This document shows positions 44,237-56,300 of a stretch of 64,000 bases of DNA, piece after piece. A model generated the notes under the pieces. The model was not told the origin of the DNA and searched no databases. It was given only the letters and a program-made list of their open reading frames with translations. Both the position numbers and the translations under genes were made by a program. Numbering within the stretch: position 1 is the first letter of the stretch; every line of letters begins with the position of its first letter. The DNA is from Poecilobothrus nobilitatus (lineage: Eukaryota; Arthropoda; Insecta; Diptera; Dolichopodidae): assembly GCA_947095535.1 (NCBI GenBank), contig OX352772.1:220019488-220083487 (forward strand). The letters run 5' to 3'.

Positions 44237-44578
44237 TTACTCCATTTCTTTAGAGGAATCATCATCTTCATCATAGAATTCTTCAATTTCTGCTCTACTG
44301 AATTTAATTTTATGTGTTGGGCCACATTCACCTTCATTTATAACCACGTAATTTCCATTATCCAATCTCCTCATTTCCTTTTCTGTTAACTTGTTATATC
44401 TTATAAGTAGAAATATTTTAAACTTTTTAGTCGTTAAAATTATTTTTTCCCCATATTTAGTAGGAATTTTATTCAAGTTAATAATTTTAAAACTTTTATT
44501 TTGTTTCATTTCAGAAACTTTTATAGTTTTAATGATAGAATTAAATTTATTATTTATGTCATCAATAAATTTATCCAT
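44237..44578 (-). CDS. Small conserved protein of Polinton-like elements, possibly nucleic-acid binding
   Basis: An intact 113-residue frame: 'NKFNSIIKTIKVSEM', 'INLNKIPTKYGEKIILTTKK', 'FKIFLLIRYNKLTEKEM', 'GPTHKIKFSRAEIEEF' and an acidic C-terminus (DEDDDSSKEME). The core KYGEKI...FLxxRYxxLTxxE is one I have seen in small ORFs of arthropod virus-like elements. Beta-strand-rich core with acidic tail, reminiscent of single-stranded DNA-binding OB folds. This functional idea is inference. Confidence 0.5.
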   Translation of the reverse strand: MDKFIDDINNKFNSIIKTIKVSEMKQNKSFKIINLNKIPTKYGEKIILTTKKFKIFLLIRYNKLTEKEMRRLDNGNYVVINEGECGPTHKIKFSRAEIEEFYDEDDDSSKEME

Positions 44579-45151
44579 TTTTTATTTTTTTAAATTTTTT
44601 AAATTTTAAATTTAAATTTAAAAGTCTAGTTCAATTGGCTGTTGAATTAAAACTAAATAAAGAAATTAAGTTATATTATTTTAATTAGAATAACTGAATT
44701 TCAATAGAAGAATATATGTGGTTTTATAGTATGCTAATATTTTATTGAAAATTTAAAGCAATTGCTAGAATTGTGAATTCAATGCAAAAAAATATATATT
44801 TTGAATTTGTTTATGAAGATTATAAAATTTAAATTAACTAGAAAGTTTTTTTTCATACCACTATTTTATTCAATAATCAACAGGGTGAGCCATATTACCT
44901 AGAATGGCTTCAAGGACATTTAAATTTTCAAAATTAATGCGAATTAGCCTTTTTTTCTTTTTAAATAAAATTAAACAATTATACTTTTTAAAATGTTTTT
45001 ATTAAATTAAAATTATATATGTAATTCTATTTTCAGAAATTCTTAATTATATATATAACAAACAGCACAACAATTTTCATTTTTTTGTATTACATTTCTG
45101 TGCGGATAAGAACAGAAATGATTGTTATGATTTTCTCATAACATTTCAAAT
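44579..45151. other. AT-rich spacer, no gene seen
   Basis: Very AT-rich with no open frame of note. Possible intergenic region between the two small minus-strand ORFs of the Polinton-like element. Confidence 0.4.
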
Positions 45152-45280
45152 CTATTCCTGCTGTTGTTGTTGTGGGTTTTCTAAATTTGATATTTCTTCT
45201 TTTATATCACTTAGAAAAAGACTTCTAATTTCCTCATTCTCCCAAATAATTAGATCCCACAGCTTTTGAATATTATCCAT
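45152..45280 (-). CDS. Very small ORF, acidic with Gln tail
   Basis: 42 residues, MDNIQKLWDLIIWENEEIRS... ending in five Gln then Glu. It begins MDxI, as do two other small ORFs nearby. Acidic, with two Trp. No family recognised; it may be chance. Confidence 0.3.
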   Translation of the reverse strand: MDNIQKLWDLIIWENEEIRSLFLSDIKEEISNLENPQQQQQE

Positions 45281-45518
45281 CTTACGTTAAATATTAAACT
45301 TGCTTAACTCAAATTCGTTGATTTTATTGAATACTCATATATATTTCTTTATATATATATATATATAATTTTTATAAAATAAATATAAAAAACAAAAAAA
45401 AAACACTAGATAGGTACAATAACTAATATTTTCATAAAACTTAAAAAACCGCAATAATTAAATCAACAACCTGTGAAACTATTACAGCATATAAAAATTC
45501 ACCTGTACTCGTAATACA

Positions 45519-46770
45519 ATGATGTATACAATGATGTTCCTTCCCGTTCGATTTATGTCTCTGAAATTTAAGAGGAATTGCTCCATGGGTTTGGATTTTG
45601 GACGCTTCCGAACGAGCCCCAGAGCAAACGAGATTATCTCCAAAACCAACAAAGACAGAAACCTCAAATTTTGGGCAATGATGTTCCTTGCCGTTCGATT
45701 TATGTCTCTGAAATTGAAGAGGATTTGGTCCATGGGTTTGGATTTTGGAAGCTTCCGAACGAGCACCAGAGCAAATGAGATTATCTCCAAAACCAATAAA
45801 GATATAACCTTCAAATTTGACAGAGTGGTGTTCTTTCATGTTTTATTTAAGTCTCTAAAATTTGAGAGGATGCAGACAATGGGTTTGGATTTTGGAAGCT
45901 TCCGAACGAGCTCCAGAGCAAACGAGATTATCTCCAAAACCAACAAAGATAGAACCTTCAAATTTTGTGCAATGATGTTTCTTGCCGTTCGATTTATGTC
46001 TCTGAAATTGAAGAGGATTTGGTCAATGGGTTTGGATTTTGGAAGCTTCCGAACGAACCCCAGAGCAAACGAGATCATCTCCAAAACCAACAAAGATAGA
46101 ACCTTTAAATTTTGTACAATGATGTTTCTTCCCGTTCGATTTATGTCTCTGAAATTTAAGAGGAATTGGTCCATGGGTTTGGATTTTGGAAGCTTCCGAA
46201 CGAGCCCCAGAGCAAACGAGATTATCTCCAAAACCAACAAAGATATAAAATTTAAAATTTTTTACAATGATGTTCCTTCCCGTTTGATTTATGTCTCTGA
46301 AATTTAACAGGATATGGTTCATGGGTTTGGATTTTGGAAGCTTCCGAACGAGCTCCAGAGCAAATGAGATTATTTCCAAAAACAACAAAGATATAACCTT
46401 TAAATTTGGCAGAATGATGTTCTTTCATGTTTGATTTAGGTCTCTGAAATTTGAGAGGATTTGGTCCTTGGGTTCGGATTTTGGAAGCTTCAGCCCCAGC
46501 CCAGAGCAAACGAGTATATCTCCACAACCAACAAAGATAGAACTTTTATTTTTAGTACAAGGGTGTTCTTTTATGTTTCCTTTCCTGTAAAATTGGAAAC
46601 TGACATTTGAAAGAATTTGAACCATGGGTTCGTATTTTGGAAACTTCCGGACAAGCACAAGAGCAAACGAGCATATCTCCAAAACCAACAAAAGTAGAAC
46701 CTTTAAATTTAGTAGAATGGTGTTCTGGCATGTTTTCTTTATGTTCCTGAGATTGATTCGATGAATTGGA
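45519..46770. repeat. 147-bp tandem array, eight units, stop-free in several frames
   Basis: The word 'CATGGGTTTGGATTTTGGAA' or a variant recurs at about 45585, 45732, 45879, 46026, 46173, 46320, 46467 and 46622. That is exactly 147 bp apart for the first seven, while the last step is about 155. Other constant parts are AGCTTCCGAACGAGC, 'CAGAGCAAACGAGATTATCT' and 'CCAAAACCAACAAAGAT'. Because 147 is 3 x 49, one plus frame stays open for 262 codons (unit MMFLPVRFMSLKFKRNCSMG... of 49 residues) and minus frames stay open too. Richer in GC than its flanks. Homogeneous units at left, more diverged at right (46440-46770). Confidence 0.92.
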
Positions 46771-47484
46771 GTGGCAATTCCGGTGCCTGACACACGCCTC
46801 CCAAGGACTAATAATCTTCGAAATTAATAAAGATAGAAACTGGACATTTTTTACAAGGGTGTCAAGCATATCCCAAGAGGATGCCTCTTTTACGTTCCTG
46901 AAATTCGAGTTAAATAAGAGAGAAAAGGAAAGAAGTTCAAGCAGCTGCCAAAAAAACTTATGTATTTTTAATTTAATTCGAATTATTCAGGTGTAGGGTT
47001 TTAATAAGTCGGTTGCATCGACTTACTGTTACATTTACTTGTTTTCTTTCATTTCAACAATATACAATCATTCACCTTCAAATTTCTCTGACTCAACCGA
47101 TGCTGTTTTCAAATTTCGATAATAAAACATTAACCACAAACTTCTTTCTACATTAATATAAATAAAAATTTCTCTGACTCAAGCATTGTTTTCATCACCT
47201 TCAAATTTCTCTGACTCAACACCGGTTTCTAAAAATCAATAATAAACATTAATCACAAACTTCTTTCCTCAATAATATTGAATTAAAACTCATAATTCAT
47301 AAAAACCACAAACCTGATTAACATTCATAACACATCCTATACTCGCTAACATACCATGGGAAAAAAACACACTAATTACTCCCATTATGTCAGAAACGGC
47401 ATTTCTATACTACTTACACTATTGAATTCAGTTTATATAGAACCGTTTTAACTAGAACCAAAAAACAAAAATAAAAAAATAAAA
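46771..47484. repeat. Spacer with a 123-bp direct duplication (47073-47275)
   Basis: 47073-47150 and 47196-47270 share CACCTTCAAATTTCTCTGAC, 'TCAAC', 'AATAATAAA(A)CATTAA' and 'CACAAACTTCTTTC'. A third 'AATTTCTCTGACTCAAGC' copy lies at 47166. It is upstream of PolB copy 2 and may be its leader. No ORF. Confidence 0.55.
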
Positions 47485-50293
47485 ATGAGTTCACCAAACA
47501 AAAAATTTAAATTAACATGCGAAATCTGTTCGAAGGAATTTACGAGAGCTGATAATTTAAAAAAACATAAAAATATTATACATAAAGATAGTTTCAAGCT
47601 GCACATTTACGTACTAATATACATAAAATAAATTCAGCTAAAAGTGTGTCAGACAATTTAAAAACAGTTAATCAACCTTTTGGTACTAGATTGGAGGCAT
47701 ACCTGCGTGAGAATGAAAATGAAACCATTTTAGATCCAAAAGAGTTTCTTGATGGTATCAAAGATGAGCATTAATGTTTTTGGGTTGGAGTACACAAATA
47801 AACAACATTAAGTTGTAGGACCTTTTTATATAACCAAAGAAGAAAAAATACATCATATTAATCTCCTCCTACTTGAAAAAGATGAAAACTTTTACTTTAT
47901 GTATATAAGTAATCTCTCGAAATTGTTACGCAGTTTTATTACAAATCATGAACATCAAATATATATATGTAATTCTTGTTTACAACATTTTTATGATTCA
48001 CAACAGTTTGTTATTCACAAAGAGGAGTGTAAAAATATTGTTGCAAGACTTCCTACTGAAGATAACAACATACTAAAATTTAGAAACTTTCAACAACAAA
48101 TGGAAGCGCCCTTTGTGATTTATGCAGATGCTGAAAGCATTTTATCACCTATTGCAACATGTGATCGTAATCTAGAAATTTCAACAACCACAAATACACA
48201 TAAACATGTTCCAATAGCGTTTTCATACTATTTTAAATGTTCATTTGATGATTCTTTGAGTTGTTATAAGCAGTTTACAGGAGTGGATTGTGATAAGCAG
48301 TTTATAGAATCATTAGTTATTAAATGTACTAATATTTTTCAAAATCATCATATGCTATTAAAATCAATGGAAAATCTAACATTGGATGAAGAATTACATC
48401 AATTAACAGAGAGGGATTGTCACATTTGTAATAAGTCCTTAGATTATATTGATAGAGTAAGAGACCATTGTCATTTTACAGGCAAATATAGAGGCCCTGC
48501 ACATTTGTCGTGTAATATATTGTATAGGCGCCCCACTTTTTTCTTATATTTTTTCATAATTTTTCAAAATACGATTGTCATTTGCTATTTAGGGCATTGA
48601 ATGAAATTGTAGGTATCATTACTGTATTACCTTTAAATAAAGAACTTTACATTTCACTTTCTAAACAAATTAAAATTGACAGAGATAACCATTTTGATTT
48701 ACGCTTTCTTGATAGTTTTAGATTTATGGCTACAAGTTTTGACTCATTGTGTAGGAATTTAGATAAGGATAATTTAAATCACGTTAAAAAAGTATTTGAT
48801 TCTGCGGAAAAATTTGAAGTAATGAGACGCAAAGGAGTTTTTCCTTATGAATACATTGATTCAATAGAAAAACTTTATGAGGAATGTTTACCACCTCAAG
48901 AAGCATTTAAAAACCGGATGACAAATATGACTTGCTGTAATTCTGACTATAACCACGCAACAACCGTATGGCACACGTTTAATTGTCGAAACCTTTGGAA
49001 TTATAAATCGTACTTAAAAACATATGTTAATATTGGTAGATGTTTTTGAAAACTTCCGAAAAATATGTAGAAAAATTTATAAAGTAGATCCTACTAATTT
49101 TTATACTGCACCGGGTCTTACGTGGGCTGCAATGTTAAAATACACAAATATTGAATTAGAATTATTAACTGATATCAACATGTATAAGAAGAAAATTCTA
49201 ATTATATTGTATATTTAGATGCAAATAATTTATACGGTTGGGCAATGTCTCAGTATGTACCATATAAAGGTTATCAATGGTTTGACACTCCCGAAAGTAT
49301 TAATGTAATGGAAATTTCAGATGATTCGGAAATAGGGTATATTTTAGAAGTAGATTTAGAATATCCACAAAACCTTCATGATTTACAAAACGATTTACCA
49401 TTTTGTGCAAAAAATAAAGTTTCTATCGGTAGTAAAATACCAAAACTATTGCTTGATTTAAATAATAAACATAAATACGTTATTCATTACCGAAATTTAA
49501 AACAATGTCTTCAAAATCGTTTGGTACTTCAAAAAGTTCATAGAGCTCTAAAATTTCAACAATCCGACTGGCTAAAGAAATACATTGATTTGAATAATAT
49601 GCATAGAACGAAGGCATTAAATAATTTTGAGAAAGACTTTTTCAAATTAATGAATAACGCCGTTTTTGAGAGTCAATGTGAAAATTTCCACGGCATGGGA
49701 GAGTCAAGGGTGACATTTAGGTGCTTTAATAGCAAAATTATCACAGTTCTTCTAGGTTTACTGAAGATTTAATTGCTATTCAACTAAATAAATCTCAAAT
49801 TCTTTATGATAAACCAATATATTTAGGATTTATGGTACCTGAACAATATGGTACTTGATATAGAAAAAGATTTACCTATACACTTTGATACTTCGGATTA
49901 TAATCCTCTTAATCCATACAAATTCCCTCTACTAAATAAGAAAAATCTTGGGTTATTTAAAGATGAATTCAATGGTAAAATTGTTTCTGAATTTATTGGG
50001 CTAAGGTCAAAAATGTATTACCTTGAGTCGTTTCAGGGTGATCAAGTAAAAAGGCTAAAGGGATAAAAAAATATGTTGTAAAAGAGTTGGATTTAAATCA
50101 TTATAAAGACTGTTTATTAAATAATAAAATTCTCTTTAGAAAAATGAGCAATTTTAGATCATACTTACATGTAATTTATACACAAAATTTAAATAAAATA
50201 GCTTTCGTTAGATTAAGTTCGTTAGATAATAAAAGATATATATTAGATGATAAAATTCATACTCTTACATGGGGGCATTATAAATTAAATTAA
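47485..50293 (+). pseudogene. Protein-primed family-B DNA polymerase with endonuclease VII-like segment (copy 2)
   Basis: Same protein as copy 1 at 1-3576, more decayed. The true start appears visible: ATG 47485 with a C2H2 finger ('LTCEICSKEFTRADNLKKHK'). A deletion near 47765 removes about 200 codons present in copy 1. Then come 'YICNSCLQHFYDSQQFVIHK', Exo I YADAES (about 48120), 'RDHCHFTGKYRGPAH' (about 48457), Exo II (after a frameshift at about 48550), and Exo III 'YLKTYV', where copy 1 has YLKTDV, so the catalytic Asp is replaced. A second deletion near 49190 removes about 35 codons. Motif A '[11 protein letters not shown]' and motif B 'LMNNAVF' remain, but a third deletion near 49845 removes motif C. 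Cannot polymerise. Confidence 0.92.
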
Positions 50294-51365
50294 CTTATGT
50301 AAGCTTAATTGGATTTCAGAAACTTATTAACTTATGTAAGCTTAATTGTAATTGGATTTTGAAATGTTAATTGTAATTATTTGTAAAAGAATTAAAAAAA
50401 ATAAAAAATAAATATTTTAAAAATTTAGTAGTGTTTTATTGTTTTATACATAACAAAAACTATTTTTTAATTTTTCGGATATTTCAGATTAATAAACAAA
50501 CAAGATATTATTTAATCATAATATGATACAGGTGCATGTAAAAATTAAATTAAAAAATCTTTGTAGTATATATTTTGTTTTTTTTTCTTTTTATATTAAC
50601 AAAAGGAATCCCCTAACGTCATTTTTGGTTTCTATTTATTTGTTTTTAGATATTTTAAAGTTTGTATATTTTTTTGCACCTGTTACCACCACAATATTTC
50701 ATAATTTATAATGATACAAATCTACATGTGCACACACACACATACACATATTTCTGTTTATTTCTTCTATTTACACACACATACACGTATTTCTGTTTAT
50801 TTCTTTCTATTCAATCGCACATTAATTCATTAATTTATTCAGGTTTATTATTCAAAGAAAACAAAAAAACCACAAAAACAATTCATTGAATTGTTCTACT
50901 CAAATCATTGTAAAACCTAAATTCAATATAAACCTTTCTAAAAAAATTAAAAATTGTTTAATTAAAACAATAGAATTTATAATCAAAATATCTTTTTTAA
51001 GCTCCTCCAGGCAGCATAACCGTTGAAAAGGCTTTTTATCAAATAATTATAATTTTCCAACAATATAGTATAAACACAAACCAAAAGTTTCACTTTATTT
51101 TTAAAAATATACATATACAATACCCGTATACAATACCCGTTTCATTTTTAATTTTACTTTTGCACTTATGGTACAACGTCATTGCAGAATCTTTTATTTA
51201 ATTAAATTAGATTTTTTTTCTTTTTCTTGTTTTTGTCTTTTTCTTATTGCTTTTATATTAATTTGAACCGATAATAATTCCGATTCGGGAATTATGTTAT
51301 ATTTAAGTAATATGTACTATTAAATACAATATATTCTGGTCATGAAAAGACACTTTTTGTTTCAT
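50294..51365. other. Gene-free stretch downstream of PolB copy 2
   Basis: Contains a short duplication of 'AACTTATGTAAGCTTAATTG' (50293-50350), two copies of a CA-rich 40-mer, 'ACACACATACAC.TATTTCTG' (50729-50812), and AAGCTCCTCCAGGCAGCATA near 51000, which resembles the words after PolB copy 1. No gene. Confidence 0.5.
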
Positions 51366-52914
51366 TATACCCGCACGATAGGATCGGGTATATTAAAATT
51401 ACTCCTCCGTTTGTAACACCTCGAAATAAGCGAGCTAGATATACCTTCAAAGGTATGGATCGGATCAGAAAAAATTCTAAGACTTTTGAGCCATGTCCTT
51501 CCGTCAGCACGCTAACTCAAAAACTAAGACAGCTAGAACCTTGAAATTTACATAAAATATTCTGGGAGTAATTTGTAGGTTCCCTATTTTTTTTGGTTGA
51601 GTTTGGACCAAACCTTAATGTAGTTCTCGAACACCTAACTTTTATATTCCCACATTTTTTTTGAAATAGAGCTATGAAATTTTAACTGCTGGTAGATCTC
51701 ACAAAAATAATAATTTTATTTTTAGTAACTTTTTTTTGTAGCCCCATCCGTTAGGGAGCTCCAGCTCCCCAAAGGTTCAAAAAAGCTCTATATTTAAATT
51801 GTTATAACACAAGTTGTATACGGTATATCTTCATTTTGAAAACGCTAAACGATTACTACTTTTAGTGGCTTTAAAAATATATATACAATAAATATATATT
51901 TGTGGCATACGGTGTCTTAATTTACCGTTATGCGAAACTCAAATTTTGCAAAATCCTTTAACCCGTCTATCTTCTAAACGGTTTAAGTTGGAAACTTGAT
52001 ATTTTGACAGAAGTTAGATGTTTGAAAATAAGTATGAGTCATTTCAGAAATTTTTTTTGTATCATTCCCCGTTTAGGAGCTGTAAAGGGTCAAAAACTGA
52101 AAATTTTCTATTTTTAAACACCTGTAACTTGAACACCTGTTAAAATTTTTTTAAAGTAATAAACAAATATTAAAGCTTCAACATTATACTCTTATTTCTG
52201 TTAACAACTTTTTTTTAATAATATAAGGTTACTTTATAACTGACGAAAGTGTTACTTGATTTTTTCAAATTTTCTAACAAATTTCTTTAACGAATTTTTT
52301 GCATTTTGTTTTACTCGATAATTTGAAATTGTTGAGGATATAATGCGTAGTACAAAAAAATGTAATTAAATAATCAACATAACGGTTGCTTGAAGAATTT
52401 TTATTTATATGATACATACATACTTATATAATAACATGTTGATTTACATGTCGTATATGTCACTGATGAATGAATGATAAGAGTATAGATGTATATTACA
52501 TACCGCCGTATTTACATACATATATGTATTTTATTGTACTTATAAGAAATTATTCTGTCAATGGAATATTTAAATATAATATAATATTTAAAATTATATT
52601 TACTATTTTGTACTAAGTAAATTTAACATACATTTACCGCTTAGTATTAAATGGTACTATAGAATATTTGAAAAAGTTTTGGATTGATAATCGTTATGTG
52701 GAAGGTTAAAATCTGCTTTTGAAGAATGTATAAACATATAGTTTGAATATGTATGTACAACCCATAGTTCTAGATATTATGAAATTCACCCAAATTATTT
52801 TAAAATATTAAAATATTAAAAAAATAATATTGTAAGCAGAATGACAGGCTGTGAACATACTAACGGTTCGTACGGGTATCTAAGAGTTGACAAAGGCAAC
52901 TGTATTCTTCCTCG
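51366..52914 (+). mobile_element. DINE-like Helitron, copy H2
   Basis: 5' end with the subterminal palindrome ATACCCG..ACGATAGGAT.CGGGTAT, then TCCTCCGTTTGTAACACCTC, a GTCC core that is reduced here ('CATGTCCTTCCGTCAGCACG'), several 'GGAGCTC/CCATCCGTTAGGG' blocks, and the shared end GTATCTAAGAGTTGACAAAG ... CTTCCTCG. Non-coding; about 1.55 kb. Same orientation as H3, to which it is joined directly. Confidence 0.85.
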
Positions 52915-54443
52915 TTATACCCGTACGATAGGATCGGGTATAATAAAATTACTCCTCCGTTTGTAACACCTCGAGCGAGCTAGATATACCTTCAAAGGTA
53001 TGGATCGGATCAGAAAAAAATTCTAAGACTTTTGAGCCATGTCCGTCCGTCCGTCCGTCTGTCCGTCAGCACGCTAACTCAAAAACTGAGAAAGCTAGAA
53101 TCTTGAAATTTACACAAAATATTCTAGGAGTAATTTGTAGGTTCCCTATTTTTTTTGGTTGAGTTTGGACCAAGCCTTAGGGTAGCTCTCGAACACCTAA
53201 CTTTTAGATCCCCATATTTTTTTTGAAATAGAGCTATGAAATTTTAACTGCTGATAGATCTCAGAAAAATATTAATTTTATTTTTTATAACTTTTTTTTG
53301 TAACCCCATCCGTTACGGAGCTACAGCTCCCCAAACGTTCAAAAAAGCTCTATATTTAAATTGTTATAGCACAAGTTGTATAAGGTATATCTTCATTTTC
53401 AAAACGCCAAACGATTACTACTTTTATTAGCTGTAAAAGTATATGTACAATAAATATATTTTTGTGTCATACGGTGTCTTAATTTACCGTTATACGAAAC
53501 TAAAATTTTGCAAAATCCTTTAACCCTTCTATCTTCTAAACGGTTTAAGTTGGAAACTTGAAATTTTGACAGAAGTTAGATCTTTGAAAATAAGTATGAG
53601 TCATTTCAGAAATTTTTTTTGTATCACCCCCATTTTGTATCATTTTATTTTGTATTAAAATTTTTTTGAAGTAATACACAAAAATTAAAGCTTCAACATT
53701 ATACTCTTATTTCTGTTAATAACTTTCTTTAATAATATAGGGTTACTTTATAATTGACGAAAGTGTTACTTGATTTTTTCAAATTTTCTAACAAATTTCT
53801 TTAACGAATTTTTTGCATTTTGTTTTACTCGATAATTTGAAATTGTTGAGGATATAATGCGTAGTACAAAAAAATGTAAATAAATAAGCAACATAACGGT
53901 TGCTTGAAGAATTTTTATTTATATGATATTGATATACATACATACTTATATAATATCATGTTTATTTACAAATCGTATATGCCACTAGTGAGTGAATGAT
54001 AAGAGTATATATGTATATTATATAGTGCCGTATTTACATACATATATGTATTTTATTGTACTTATAAGAAATTATTCTGTCAATGGAATATTTAAATATA
54101 ATATAATATAATATTTAAAATTATATTTACTGTTTTGTACTTAGGAAATTTAATATACATTTACCGCTTAGTATTAAATGGTACTATAGAATATTTGAAA
54201 AAGTTTTGTATTGATAATCGTTATGTGGAAGGTTGGAATCTGCTTTTGAAGAATGTACATATAAACATATAGTTTGAATATATGTACAACCCATAGTACT
54301 AGAAATTATAAAATTCACCCAAATTATTTTAAAATACTAAAATATTAAAAAAATAATATTGTAAGCAGAGTGACAGGCTGTGAACATACTAACGGTTCGT
54401 ACGGGTATCTAAGAGTTGACAAAGTGAACTGTATTCTTCCTCG
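52915..54443 (+). mobile_element. DINE-like Helitron, copy H3, head to tail with H2
   Basis: Begins TTATACCCGTACGATAGG at the base after H2's terminal CTCG, with no spacer. It has (GTCC)n at 53040-53063, then the same block order as H2 and the end CTTCCTCG at 54443. One internal deletion near 53640 removes part of the 'TAGGAGCTGTAAGGGG' block. Very similar to H2 and H5, so amplification is recent relative to the rest of the window. Confidence 0.85.
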
Positions 54444-54907
54444 TTTTGTTATATATTATTTAATTATTTTTTTAGATAAATAAAAGAAAATAAGTATAAT
54501 CAATTTTTTCTATAATTATATTGAATTTAAGCTTGAAGTTTATATGCATATTCTTTTATGTAAATTTTGCTACACTTTTTGATAAATTACTCCACTTCTG
54601 AAAACCGTTTGCTTCGAAAATGTAGCCGTCGGGTGGCAACCCTGACAGTAATAATTAGTAGCAAACTTTATTAGTATTCACTTGGGCAACCAAAAACATG
54701 CTCTCAAAAATACTTTTTAAGCGCTTTTATAATTGCCTTCAATAACTAAAAATATGTACTTAAAATATGCTCTCAAAATGTCAAACCTCTCAAATCTTTA
54801 ATTCAAAACAAGCCAAAAAAATATATTTTTTTTAACTTGCTTTTAAATAGCCTATAAAAATAAGAATATACAGTTGATTTTGAGACCATTTAACATCAAA
54901 ATTAAAA
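54444..54907. other. Gene-free spacer between Helitron copies
   Basis: AT-rich; holds an isolated GC patch, 'GTAGCCGTCGGGTGGCAACC' (about 54622-54641). No ORF. Confidence 0.4.
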
Positions 54908-56300
54908 CGGGAAAGAATACAGTAGCTTTTGTCAACTCTTAGATACGGCGCTATGTAATATACATCTATACTCTTATCATTCATTCATCAGTGACATATA
55001 CGACATGTAAATCAACATGTTATTATATAAGTATGTATGTATCATATAAATAAAAATTCTTCAAGCAACCGTTATGTTGTTTATTTAATTACATTTTTTT
55101 GTACTACGCATTATATCCTCAACAATTTCAAATTATCGAGTAAAACAAAATGCAAAAAATTCGTTAAAGAAATTTGTTAGAAAATTTGAAAAAATCAAGT
55201 AACACTTTCGTCAATTATAAAGTAACCTTATATTATTAAAAAAAGTTGTTAACAGAAATAAGAGTATAATGTTGAAGCTTTAATTTTTGTTTATTACTTC
55301 AAAAAAATTTTAACAGGTGTTCAAGTTACAGGTGTTTAAAAATAGGAAATTTTCAGTTTTTGACCCCTTACAGCTCCTAAACGGGGAGTGATACAAAAAA
55401 ATTTTTGAAATGACTCATACTTATTTTCAAACATCTAACTTCTGTCAAAATTTCAAGTTTCCAACTTAAACCGTTTAGAAGATAGACGGGTTAAAGGATT
55501 TTGCAAAATTTGAGTTTCGCATAACGGTAAATTAAGACACCGTATGCCACAAATATATATTTATTGTATATATATTTTTAAAGCTAATAAAAGTAGTAAT
55601 CGTTTAGCGTTTTCAAAATGATGATACACCTTATACAACTTGTGCTATAATAATTTAAATATAGAGCTTTTTTAAACCTTTGGGGAGCTGTAGCTCCGTA
55701 ACGGGTGGGGCTACAAAAAAAAGTTATTAAAATTTTTTTTTTTTTTTTTAAATGCATTTCTCTACCACATAAATGGGGACAGGAAATTACACAGCCTTTC
55801 CTGTTCAGGCGTGGCTGTACATGTCGTAAGGGGGAATAACTCTTACGACGTGTGTGAGATTCGAACCCACACTCCCTCGGTGTTTACAGCGTATCTTACG
55901 CTCTTACCCACTAGGCCACCGAGGCCCATATTAAAATTAAAATTAATATTTTTGTGAGATCTATCAGCAGTTAAAATTGCATAGCTCTATTTCAAAAAAA
56001 ATGTGGGAATCTAAAAGTTAGGTGTTCGAGAGCTACCCTAAGTTTTGGTCCAAACTCAACCAAAAAAAATAGGAAACCTACAAATTACTCCCAGAATATT
56101 TTGTGTACATTTCAAGATTCTAGCTTTCTTAGTTTTTGAGTTAGCGTGCTGACGGACGGACGGACGGACATGGCTCAAACGTCTTAGAATTTTTTTCTGA
56201 TCCAATCCATACCTTTGAAGGTATATCTAGCTCGCTTATTTCGAGGTGTTACAAATGGAGGAGTAATTTTATTATACCCGATCCTATCGTACGGGTATAA
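54908..56300 (-). mobile_element. DINE-like Helitron, copy H4 (inverted, SINE inserted)
   Basis: Minus-strand start at 56300 (TTATACCCGTACGATAGGAT) and end at 54908 (...CTTTCCCG). GTCC core on plus as GACGGACGGACGGACGG (about 56151-56167). Close to H2/H3/H5, but its 3' region lacks the 'ACTAACGGTTCGTACGGG' stretch and runs from the 54950 'ATACGGCGCTATGTAA' directly, an internal deletion. Interrupted by a SINE at 55735-55928. Confidence 0.85.
55735..55928 (-). mobile_element. tRNA-derived SINE with poly-A tail and 10-bp target duplication
   Basis: Minus-strand head from 55928: GCCTCGGTGGCCTAGTGGGT, with a pol III A box (TGGCCTAGTGGG) and a B box (GGTTCGAATCT, about 55855). After the head come a hairpin-forming GTCGTAAG...CTTACGAC body and an unrelated 3' part ending in a run of A (plus-strand T at 55735-55749). 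It is flanked by TATTAAAATT at 55725-55734 and 55929-55938. Length 194 bp. Absent from the other Helitron copies at the same site, which confirms insertion. Source tRNA unclear. Confidence 0.9.

Noticed and set aside
45519..46307. 262-codon protein-coding gene
   Set aside because: The frame is a consequence of a 147-bp stop-poor tandem unit; both strands are open and there is no domain. Kept as a repeat and a finding instead.
55850..55928. tRNA gene
   Set aside because: A and B boxes are present, but the 3' acceptor strand does not pair with GCCTCGG and the sequence continues into a SINE body, poly-A tail and target duplication.
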